From an uncultured Christensenellaceae bacterium (lineage in GTDB: Bacteria > Bacillota > Clostridia > Christensenellales > UBA3700): 64,000 bases of DNA. Shown here piece after piece: positions 45,208 to 52,324 of the stretch. Where the stretch lies: positions 62,001 to 126,000 of the forward strand of contig CAJUMY010000002.1 of the NCBI GenBank assembly GCA_910587685.1, given 5' to 3'. Under the pieces are notes generated by a model. It saw nothing but the letters and a program-made list of their open reading frames with translations, had not been told where the DNA came from and searched no databases. Position 1 is the first letter of the stretch; every line of letters begins with the position of its first letter. The translations under genes were made by a program, and so were the position numbers.

Positions 45208-45747
45208 ATGACGTTAAAGGACGTAATGAAAGTAGCGGTCATAAAGCTGGGACTTGAAGACGACGTGGATCTCGACGGCGGCGCATTGGCGGGAGATACT
45301 CTTAAAAGATTGGCGCTCGCCGTGAACAATACCGTAACGGAACTCGCCGTATGTTATTTTCCGCTCTATAAAAGGGAAAAGATAACGGTTAAGGACGGAC
45401 GATTCGATTACGGCTCTCTCGAGAGGAGAATAGTAAAGATAGTAGCGTTACGAGAGAGAGGAACGCCGAGAAAGTTCAAGGCGTATCCGAGTTCGCTTTC
45501 GGCGGAGGACGGCGAGTATGAGATAGAGTACAGCTATATGCCGAAAGAGCAGTCGCCCGACGGTACGCTCGAATGTGATTTTCGCATCAATAAAGACGTA
45601 GTGGCTCTCGGAGCTATAAGCGAGTACGCTCTCATGGTCGGCGAGTACGAAAAGGGTAACGTATACGATGAAAAGTACAAAGAGGCGCTTAAAAATATAG
45701 CCGTCAGCGCGAAAGAAATAAGGATAAAGAGGAGAGCGTGGCTATGA
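45208..45747 (+). CDS. head-completion adaptor protein (gp6/gp4-like)
   Basis: The 179-residue protein lies directly after the capsid module. It has an N-terminal helical bundle (MTLKDVMKVAVIKLG, then ALAVNNTVTELA) and a beta part, ending with a helix and RIKRRAWL, the pattern of adaptors that bind beneath the portal. AAAGGAGG precedes the ATG. Its last codons overlap the next gene by 4 nt (ATGA). Identification is by position and shape, not by motif. Confidence 0.7.
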   Translation: MTLKDVMKVAVIKLGLEDDVDLDGGALAGDTLKRLALAVNNTVTELAVCYFPLYKREKITVKDGRFDYGSLERRIVKIVALRERGTPRKFKAYPSSLSAEDGEYEIEYSYMPKEQSPDGTLECDFRINKDVVALGAISEYALMVGEYEKGNVYDEKYKEALKNIAVSAKEIRIKRRAWL

Positions 45748-47186
45748 TCTCATATCGAAAGAAAGGAAAATTCGTTAAGAAAAACGTTAAAAAATATTTG
45801 CTTTCCGAATTTCTCGGATTGCGGCAGGGCAAAGAAAATTCTACGCTCCCGGCAAATTACACCGATAAGTGCTTCAATTTCACGATGCAGGATTCGCGTC
45901 TCAAGGAAGGATACGGCGTAAAAAAACTAAAATCCGTAGACGGCGACGATTACGAGCCCACGCAGTATACGATAGAGAGAATATACGCGTATCCGAGCAA
46001 TAAGAGGAACGAAAGAGAGCTGGTCCTCTCCGCCGAAGACGTTATTTACAGGCTCAAGGAGAGCGAAAAGTACTGGCAGTTTCAAAATCTTTTTCCAAGT
46101 CATGAAGAAGGCGCGCTGACCACGGTCGACGAAAGACCCGTCCTTTTGATACCGAAAAAGAACAAGGGGATATATATCTACAACGGCTTCAATTTTTCCG
46201 ACGCGGAGGTCAATATAGCGCCTACCGCAATGTGCAGTCATTACGGCAGAGTGTTCGCCGTCGATAAGAACGACGAGTACAGGCTCATATTCAGCGACGT
46301 CGGCGATCCTACCAACTGGAACGTTTCGCTCGACGAGGGCGGCAGGATATATATGGACGTTGAAGACGGACGAATATTGAAACTCATATCGCACGGAGGG
46401 CATCTTTACATATTCAGAGAATACTCCATATACCGCCTTACTGCGTACGGCGACCAAAGAGACTTCGTGATGAAGAAAGTCGCCAACACCACCGCTAAAG
46501 TATGGAAGGATACCGTCGCGCTTTGCGATAACAGGATAATCTTTCTCACAAGAGCGGGCGCGTATCAGTTCGACGGATACAACGTCGGCGAGATAATGAA
46601 GGGATACTCTTCGTATCTGACGGGTATCGTCGGTAAACCTTTCGGAAGTTTTTTTAACGGAAAATATTATCTCGCTCTCAAAAATAAATATTCGGACGGG
46701 AAAAATAACGTAGAAGGGTCGGATAACGTATCTAACGAGGATATCAACGATACTCTCTTGACGTACGATACGCAAAGCGGCGACGTTTCGCTCTCGGGGA
46801 ACGTGTATATCAAGAATATGCAACCGCTAAGAAGCCGAGACGGAGAGGAGTGTCTTCTTGCCGTCGGCTACTCGTTATATTATCTCGGATACGTAGATAA
46901 AGGCAGCGGATTCTTCGAAAGACCCGTCGAAAAGATATGGGAAAGTCCGAGAATAGATTTTCTTTCCCCGGACGAAGAGAAAGAGATAGACGGCATATCC
47001 GTACCGGAGGGCGGAAGCTACGTTTTCGGAATATCTGCCGACGGTTCGATACGGCGAGACTATCAAGTCGACGGACGTAAAAAGTATATCCCGATAGGTA
47101 TACGGGGAAAAAGTTTCGTCTTTACGATACGCGCAAAGAGCGGTTCGAAAGATATACTATCGCCCTACGTCTACGTAAAGTCATGA
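45744..47186 (+). CDS. beta-propeller stopper/tail-hub-like protein (P22 gp10-type position)
   Basis: The 480-residue protein begins with a basic N-terminus and then repeats WxxP- and YNG-type blades (VERIYAYPS, YIYNGFNFS, RVFAVDKND, RLIFSDVGDPTNWN, HLYIFREYSIYRL, RIIFLTRAGAYQFDG), a beta-propeller pattern. P22 gp10 and related stoppers that seal the head of short-tailed phages have this position and size. The start at 45744 overlaps the adaptor stop. If the assignment is right, the head can be closed without a long tail. Confidence 0.65.
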   Translation: MISYRKKGKFVKKNVKKYLLSEFLGLRQGKENSTLPANYTDKCFNFTMQDSRLKEGYGVKKLKSVDGDDYEPTQYTIERIYAYPSNKRNERELVLSAEDVIYRLKESEKYWQFQNLFPSHEEGALTTVDERPVLLIPKKNKGIYIYNGFNFSDAEVNIAPTAMCSHYGRVFAVDKNDEYRLIFSDVGDPTNWNVSLDEGGRIYMDVEDGRILKLISHGGHLYIFREYSIYRLTAYGDQRDFVMKKVANTTAKVWKDTVALCDNRIIFLTRAGAYQFDGYNVGEIMKGYSSYLTGIVGKPFGSFFNGKYYLALKNKYSDGKNNVEGSDNVSNEDINDTLLTYDTQSGDVSLSGNVYIKNMQPLRSRDGEECLLAVGYSLYYLGYVDKGSGFFERPVEKIWESPRIDFLSPDEEKEIDGISVPEGGSYVFGISADGSIRRDYQVDGRKKYIPIGIRGKSFVFTIRAKSGSKDILSPYVYVKS

Positions 47187-47207
47187 TAACAAAACATAGA
47201 GGTATGT

Positions 47208-47537
47208 ATGGCAAGAATAGATGAACTGGAAGAGAGGATAGAATATCTCGAAACGAAGGAAAAGAGCGAAATAACCGAAGTATTCGATAGAGATTTCAAC
47301 GCCGAGATTTACTCCTCGGGATACGTGATAGATATAGAGATAGACGTCGCGTCTACGTCTAAGGCGTCTATCGCGCTGAGCGTCGGCGGCGAAACGAGGG
47401 AGTTTACGGCAAACTTCGCTTCGGCGTCATTTAGCAGCGGACGCAAGAACGCCGTGACCGTATCGATAACGGAAGGGGGTGACGTATTATCTTCGAGGAT
47501 AAGGATAAAAGGCATTGGCGTCAAATTGTTGAAATGA
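47208..47537 (+). CDS. small coiled-coil plus beta-domain protein
   Basis: These 109 residues start with an N-terminal trimer-like coiled coil (IDELEERIEYLETKEKSE), then a beta-rich domain of about 80 residues (YVIDIEIDVASTSKASIALS and following strands). Such layouts are seen in small fibre or tip proteins, but no family is recognised. AGAGGT is 4 nt upstream of the ATG. It is followed by a 54-nt gap before the coiled-coil gene. Confidence 0.55.
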   Translation: MARIDELEERIEYLETKEKSEITEVFDRDFNAEIYSSGYVIDIEIDVASTSKASIALSVGGETREFTANFASASFSSGRKNAVTVSITEGGDVLSSRIRIKGIGVKLLK

Positions 47538-47591
47538 TAGCGACAAGGAATTTCATTAAAAAGTATAGGAAGTATTTTGAGAGGTGAAAAA

Positions 47592-48578
47592 ATGAGTTTA
47601 TGGGACGATATAGCCGACGTTTTCAAGCCGAAAAAGAAAAAAGAAGAGGAAGAAAAGCGTAAGGCGGAAATAAGCGCAAAAGAGAGCGAACTTTTGGACA
47701 GGCTCGCAGAGATAGATAAAGATTACAGGGAAAAGAATAAGGAGACGCCTCCCGATTGGGACAAGCTCATACCAAGCGACCTAAAGCTCGAGTACAAGGA
47801 GTATAAAGGACTCAGCGACGACGAGATAGAGGACAAGGCAAAAAGACAGCTTGCCGACTATTACTCGTCGAATAAGGACGGTATCGACAGAGACTATTAC
47901 GAAGCCGTCGGGAAGAAGGAGAGCGCCGCCGAAAAACTAAAGGCGGAAACCGCCTACAAAAGCGGCGACATCGAAAGGGAATACGAGAGAAAAAAGAAAA
48001 GCGTCAAAAACGACAACTTGAAAAACGGCATAATGTCGTCGAGCATAGCTAAGCTCATGGAAGAAGAGCTTAGCGACTATGAAGACGGCGAAAGACGCAG
48101 GCTTTACGAAGAGAGTTTCGCGAAACTCAAAAGTTACGGCGACGAGATCAAGAGGTTGGAATCGGAGAGAGACGACGCTCTCAAAAATCTCGATCTGCAG
48201 TACGCGACTAAACTCGAGAAAAACATAGACGCGCTACAAAAGGAAAGAGATAAGGAGATGAACGACGTTAAGTCCTTTAATAACAAAGTAAAGGAAAGCG
48301 CCGCGAAGTACACCGCCGACAGACTGAACAAGATAGACAGACTGGAGAGAAAAATAAGCGACAGGAAGGAAAAGGAGCTAAAGAGAGAATCCTATTACGG
48401 ATACGAGGGCGACAAGAAGAACGAATACGAATCGAGATATAAGCTCGCTCACAGCTTCTACGATACTCTGACTAAAGCCGAGGCTATAGAGTTGGTAAAG
48501 AACAACTGGGCGCTCAAACAGTATCTCGGCAGTTATTACAACACGTTGCTTCTCGATATAGGAGCGAGAGAAAAATGA
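47592..48578 (+). CDS. long charged coiled-coil protein (ejection- or needle-like)
   Basis: The 328-residue protein is about 40 percent Lys, Glu and Asp and is mostly helical, from residue 20 to 300, with a GIMSSSIAKLM break near residue 150. There is no signal or membrane segment. In short-tailed phages this position, between the neck and holin genes, usually encodes needle or ejection proteins, so it might form the tail needle or be packaged inside. GAGGTGA 4 nt upstream selects the ATG at 47592. Its stop overlaps the following holin-like gene. The role is inferred. Confidence 0.55.
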   Translation: MSLWDDIADVFKPKKKKEEEEKRKAEISAKESELLDRLAEIDKDYREKNKETPPDWDKLIPSDLKLEYKEYKGLSDDEIEDKAKRQLADYYSSNKDGIDRDYYEAVGKKESAAEKLKAETAYKSGDIEREYERKKKSVKNDNLKNGIMSSSIAKLMEEELSDYEDGERRRLYEESFAKLKSYGDEIKRLESERDDALKNLDLQYATKLEKNIDALQKERDKEMNDVKSFNNKVKESAAKYTADRLNKIDRLERKISDRKEKELKRESYYGYEGDKKNEYESRYKLAHSFYDTLTKAEAIELVKNNWALKQYLGSYYNTLLLDIGAREK

Positions 48579-48829
48579 TGGACGGCATATTTGAAGCGAT
48601 AGCGTCGAACGGCGTTTGGGCGGTGCTGTTCTTTTTCCTATTGGTGCTCGAGATCAAGGATTCGAGAGAACGCGAGGCGAAATATCAGGATACGGTCAAT
48701 TCGCTGACGGAGACGCTCCATACTGTCGATAAGATAGGCGAGGACGTCGACGACATACTCGAGTGCGTCATAGACATGAAGGGCGGACGTTCGGACGGCG
48801 CGGCGAACGCCGAAGAAAAACGCCCGTAG
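48575..48829 (+). CDS. BhlA/UviB-type holin-like protein
   Basis: This 84-residue protein has one N-terminal transmembrane helix (about residues 10-28), then a charged helix starting EIKDSREREAKYQDTV. Length, topology and sequence resemble the BhlA/UviB bacteriocin and phage holin-like family of Clostridium and Bacillus. It would sit in the cytoplasmic membrane. Start at ATG 48575, overlapping the previous stop; an ATG at 48578 is an alternative. Confidence 0.75.
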   Translation: MMDGIFEAIASNGVWAVLFFFLLVLEIKDSREREAKYQDTVNSLTETLHTVDKIGEDVDDILECVIDMKGGRSDGAANAEEKRP

Positions 48830-48854
48830 AAGCGTTTTGTAAAGAGAGGTGAAT

Positions 48855-49130
48855 ATGAAAAAATTCAGTTACGGTTACATACTTTCGCTTATCAGCGCGG
48901 TATTGATACTTTTGCAAGTGCTTGGGATCAAGATAGACGTTCCTTACGTGAACGAAGTGGCGACGGCGGTTCTCGGAGTTTTGGTCGCGCTCGGCATCGT
49001 GAGCGGAAAGGATAACGGCGAAGGCAAAAAAGATGCCGATTCGATAAGCGATACCCTAGCTCGAAATGAAGAGATATACGGGGACGTCGAGGAAAAAAAT
49101 AAGAGCGGAGATGACTCTGCAAAGCAATGA
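48855..49130 (+). CDS. small phage holin (phiLC3/LLH-like)
   Basis: This 91-residue protein has two hydrophobic stretches (about residues 5-22 and 35-54) around a short loop and a hydrophilic tail. It resembles the two-helix phage holins that follow tail or neck genes. GAGAGGTGA is followed by the ATG at 48855. It is the last gene of the late operon. No endolysin gene follows, which is unusual for a holin. Confidence 0.7.
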   Translation: MKKFSYGYILSLISAVLILLQVLGIKIDVPYVNEVATAVLGVLVALGIVSGKDNGEGKKDADSISDTLARNEEIYGDVEEKNKSGDDSAKQ

Positions 49131-49150
49131 CGGTAAAGAATATCAAAGAT

Positions 49151-49196
49151 AAGACGTTTGTCGCGTTCTGAAAAGGCGGAGACAGGCGTCTTTTTT
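49151..49196 (+). terminator. strong terminator ending the late operon
   Basis: A 12-bp stem (49151-49162 with 49181-49192, two G-T pairs), then six T. It marks the end of the terminase-to-holin operon. Confidence 0.87.
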
Positions 49197-49262
49197 CTTT
49201 GCGGATCGCGAAAAAGCGTCGAAATGCGAAGATCGTGACTTCATTTGTCGTCATCCGCCATC

Positions 49263-49290
49263 TTGAAAAAACGTGTGGTAAACTTAAAAT
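49263..49290 (+). promoter_or_regulatory. possible promoter of the 49316 gene
   Basis: TTGAAA at 49263-49268 and TAAAAT at 49285-49290, 16 bp apart, between the operon terminator and the next start. Confidence 0.5.
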
Positions 49291-49315
49291 CTACAACAAA
49301 ACGGAGGTGAAATAT

Positions 49316-50635
49316 ATGGATAGGAAAATAGATAGGAATATCGCGCGCTGGGTGATAGCGCTGCTCGTTGTCGGGATAATCGTAGGACTAATTTTTCTCT
49401 ATAACTATATCGATTCCGGAAGCATAGATATAGGAAATATCTTGGGAATAGATAAGGACGGAACTACGGCTGATAAGAACGGCGTGACGGGAGACGGTAA
49501 CGGCGGCAATAACAACGTAGGCGGCAACAACGGCGGAAACGCGGGAGACGTAGGCGGAGGAAAGGACGATAACGTCGAAGAGCCGCCGAAGAGAACGCTA
49601 CCGAGAGCCGCAGCAGGCGGCGTTCTCGAAATAGGCGGAGACGGTAACGACGTAGCCGTGGGCGTAGCCGATTTCATGAAAGGACAGGTTATAATAGCTT
49701 TATCCGACAGTAAAGAGGAGGATTTCGTCGGCGACGGTTACAGAAATATAGCCCTTGCGTATATCGAAGGAGACAGCGTTCTTATGACGCTCATGCTTGA
49801 AGAGAACGAGGATGTCGACTACATAGGCTATAACGTCAACGAATACGGTCTCGCCGTGATAGGTAAAGGACAAAGCGACGTCATAGTATATCAGGTGAAC
49901 TACTCTTTCAAGTTTGTTGAAAGACGTGTGATAGAGAACGTCGACGGCGGCGACGTAAAGATATTCGAGGACGCGTATAGCTCCGACCTCAATATAACGT
50001 ATAGGTCGAACGGAAAGACGTTTGTCGGGGTATACGATACCGGACTGAATCTAAAATCCATACTTAGTATAGAGTTTAATTCGATTATCAAAGGCATTTT
50101 TCAGAGAAGAGGCGGCGGTATAATGATAGCGACCGAGTCGGGCATCGTTATAGAATCCGATTATAAGGGGATATCTAAAAGAGATATAGGGATGACGGTC
50201 GAAGAGATAGCCGTAGTTCCCGTCAAGGAAAGGAGCGGATACGCCGTCATAGGCGTTTGCGGCGGCGTTAAAAAGCTGGCGGTATTCGATATGACTTTCG
50301 ACAACGCGGAGTACGTAAAGACCGACGCGGATAAGATCATCGTTGCCGACGCGTTATATACGCTCAGAACCTCCGACGGTCTTTTGACGAGACATTGCAG
50401 CTGCGCGGAAGCGGTCGAAAGTATCGAAACGGACATAAAGAACGTTGTTTATTCCGACTATCCCAACCGTCGCGTAGTATATACGAGTTTTGACGGAAAG
50501 AATAAGATAGCATATTTCGACGAGGGAATAGCAAGCACCGAAGAGACGAGCGAGGCGTACGTTTTCGTCTTGGACGGTATGTCGATATCGAATAACGGGG
50601 AGATAAGGGTAGAATTTCATAGAAGCGGCGTATGA
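49316..50635 (+). CDS. membrane-anchored exported protein with a propeller-like domain
   Basis: The 439-residue protein has a single N-terminal signal anchor (about residues 12-32), a Gly/Asn/Asp-rich linker of about 45 residues, then a domain of about 330 residues of repeating beta strands typical of a beta-propeller. It would display the propeller outside the membrane. GGAGGTGA lies 5 nt upstream of the ATG at 49316. It has a probable separate promoter after the phage operon terminator and a terminator behind it, so it may be a host gene or a cargo gene of the block. No family is recognised. Confidence 0.72.
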   Translation: MDRKIDRNIARWVIALLVVGIIVGLIFLYNYIDSGSIDIGNILGIDKDGTTADKNGVTGDGNGGNNNVGGNNGGNAGDVGGGKDDNVEEPPKRTLPRAAAGGVLEIGGDGNDVAVGVADFMKGQVIIALSDSKEEDFVGDGYRNIALAYIEGDSVLMTLMLEENEDVDYIGYNVNEYGLAVIGKGQSDVIVYQVNYSFKFVERRVIENVDGGDVKIFEDAYSSDLNITYRSNGKTFVGVYDTGLNLKSILSIEFNSIIKGIFQRRGGGIMIATESGIVIESDYKGISKRDIGMTVEEIAVVPVKERSGYAVIGVCGGVKKLAVFDMTFDNAEYVKTDADKIIVADALYTLRTSDGLLTRHCSCAEAVESIETDIKNVVYSDYPNRRVVYTSFDGKNKIAYFDEGIASTEETSEAYVFVLDGMSISNNGEIRVEFHRSGV

Positions 50636-50668
50636 TCTTGATATGACCGCAAAAGACAGGTGATCATA

Positions 50669-50700
50669 AAAACGACCGCTTATCTAGGCGGTCGTTTTTT
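50669..50700. terminator. bidirectional terminator before murG
   Basis: The 11-bp stem AAAACGACCGC with its complement (50669-50679, 50688-50698), an 8-nt loop and six T. It lies between convergent genes. Confidence 0.88.
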
Positions 50701-50750
50701 GTAAATTCGATATTGAACTTAGGTCTTGCGTTACGCGGAAAACGCGTTTT

Positions 50751-51803
50751 TTATCGCTCGGCTTGGCTACGGTTTTCCTTTATCACGTTCACTATTTCGT
50801 CGACGATCTTTTTAGGAGTGTCGTTATCGTAGCGGTAGGAGTTTCGAGGCATATCTCTTAACGCGTTGAGCTCGTTTATTACGTTGTCGAGCGTAAGATA
50901 TTCTTCTTCTAGCGCTCTGGCGAATCCCTGTTCTTCCAGTTTCCTCGCGTTGAGTATCTGGTCTCCTCTCGATGCGTCTTTAGATAGAGGGACGAAGAGA
51001 ACTTTTTTGTTTAGAGCCATGAGCTCTTCGGCGGCGTTGGCGCCCGCTCTCGAGATAACGTAGTCTGCGGCGGCGTAATAGTTTTCGATATCGGATACGA
51101 ATTGCGTTGACTTGTATCCCTCTGCGGATACGCTGTCAGCGCTCTTTCCCGTGATATGCAGGACGTTATATTTTTTTGTCAGAGCGTCGAGATTCAAGAT
51201 GACGAAATCATTGATTTTTTTAGCTCCGCTGCTTCCGCCGACGACGAGAAGTACCGGCTTCGACGCGTCGAATCTTGCGTTTTCGAATACTTTGAGAGCG
51301 TTACCCGCAAATATTTTCTTGCGTAAAGGATTATTGTATACGACCGTTTTGCATTTTGCGCTGATATTTGGGTTAGTCGCTATCAGAAGTTTTGCGAACG
51401 ACGATACGAGCTTGTTTGCCATGCCGAGCGACGCGTCGGATTCGTGAGTTATAACGGGTATTTTGAGAAAATGAGCGGCGTACGCCGTAGGAAGCGATAC
51501 GAATCCGCCCTTCGAGAACACCGCGTCGGGAGTAAGCGCTTTGAGAATTTTTTTTGCTTCCGTTATGCCTTTGGGGAGAAGATACGGGATCTTTATGTTT
51601 TTAAGCGGTTCGGAGCGCGAGAGCTTCACCGTATCCGTATCGTAGTACGGTACGCCGAGTTTCGGAATTATATCCTTTTCCATTCCGTCGCGGCTGCCGA
51701 TATAAAAGACTTCGTAACCTCTCGAAAGCATCTCTTCTATTATTGCGACGTTGGGGAGAACGTGTCCGCCCGTTCCGCCTCCTGTCAATACTATCTTATA
51801 CAT
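50751..51803 (-). CDS. murG: UDP-GlcNAc:lipid I GlcNAc transferase (MurG)
   Basis: MurG adds GlcNAc to lipid I to form lipid II, the last cytoplasmic step of peptidoglycan synthesis. In 350 residues it has the N-terminal GGGTGGHVLPN loop, HESDASLGMANKL and the C-terminal sugar-binding GGSSGAK and SRAGANAAEEL segments. AGAGGT precedes the ATG. It stands alone here, away from the usual division cell-wall cluster. It is the downstream flank of the phage-derived region. Confidence 0.95.
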   Translation of the reverse strand: MYKIVLTGGGTGGHVLPNVAIIEEMLSRGYEVFYIGSRDGMEKDIIPKLGVPYYDTDTVKLSRSEPLKNIKIPYLLPKGITEAKKILKALTPDAVFSKGGFVSLPTAYAAHFLKIPVITHESDASLGMANKLVSSFAKLLIATNPNISAKCKTVVYNNPLRKKIFAGNALKVFENARFDASKPVLLVVGGSSGAKKINDFVILNLDALTKKYNVLHITGKSADSVSAEGYKSTQFVSDIENYYAAADYVISRAGANAAEELMALNKKVLFVPLSKDASRGDQILNARKLEEQGFARALEEEYLTLDNVINELNALRDMPRNSYRYDNDTPKKIVDEIVNVIKENRSQAER

Positions 51804-52098
51804 ATATTCTTACCTCTTTTGGCTTTTAGCTATTACTAGGATATGTAAAAATTTGTAAAATTATGTACGCTATTGATAATATGACTTTCGATCCGGTTTG
51901 GGGGGATCTTGGCGGCGAGTTTTAGTCCGTAACGTTGCCCGTTTGGCATAAAATTTCAAGTAATGCGATAAAAATAAAACGGTATTACCCGTTTTGAGAT
52001 TCGAAATGTCATTCATAATCGCTTATATTTGCGGTATATGTAAAATTTATCCGTTAAATAAATGACATAAAATTGACATATTATTGAGAAATACATTA

Positions 52099-52127
52099 TT
52101 GACAACGCTCGCGCTATATGATAAAAT
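52099..52127 (+). promoter_or_regulatory. promoter of glpK
   Basis: TTGACA at 52099-52104, a 17-bp spacer and TAAAAT at 52122-52127 with an extended -10 TG at 52119-52120. Transcription starts near 52134, giving a leader of about 190 nt. The rest of the gap 51804-52324 contains a 7-bp AAAACGG/CCGTTTT hairpin at 51976-51995 and the leader hairpin listed next. Confidence 0.82.
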
Positions 52128-52269
52128 ATTATAAAATAGGCGAAATATATCGTTTATTTGGGAATAACGGCAGTAATACGCGGCGTCGAAGGACGAACGC
52201 ATCGATACGTATATCACGGCGTTGGCGATAGTTGCATTTTTTGCTTTTTGGTCGCGAGCGTCAAAAGCT

Positions 52270-52300
52270 GCCGCAATTATCGCGAAGGCTGCGGTTTTTT
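52270..52300 (+). terminator. possible attenuator terminator in the glpK leader
   Basis: CCGCA (52271-52275) pairs with TGCGG (52290-52294), extended by a G-T pair, then six T before the glpK ribosome site. The position (25 nt before the gene) suits transcription attenuation, as in GlpP-controlled glp leaders of Bacillus. The stem is short, so this is tentative. Confidence 0.4.
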
Positions 52301-52324
52301 ATCGACCGCTTAAGGGAAAGGAAT

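Larger units (their letters stand above)
37111..49196 (+). mobile_element. phage-derived head/packaging locus without integrase, tail or lysin genes
   Basis: From the SOS box through a late-gene activator to a strong terminator, this block encodes large terminase, portal, scaffold, capsid, adaptor, propeller stopper, a coiled-coil virion-like protein and two holin-like proteins in canonical phage order. All reading frames are intact and tightly spaced, and base and codon use match the neighbours. No integrase, repressor, replication gene, tape measure, tail tube, baseplate, spike or endolysin is present, and no attachment-site repeat was noticed. The flanks are rnc and murG. It is either a domesticated element (PBSX- or gene-transfer-agent-like) or a partly deleted prophage. 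Confidence 0.75.
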
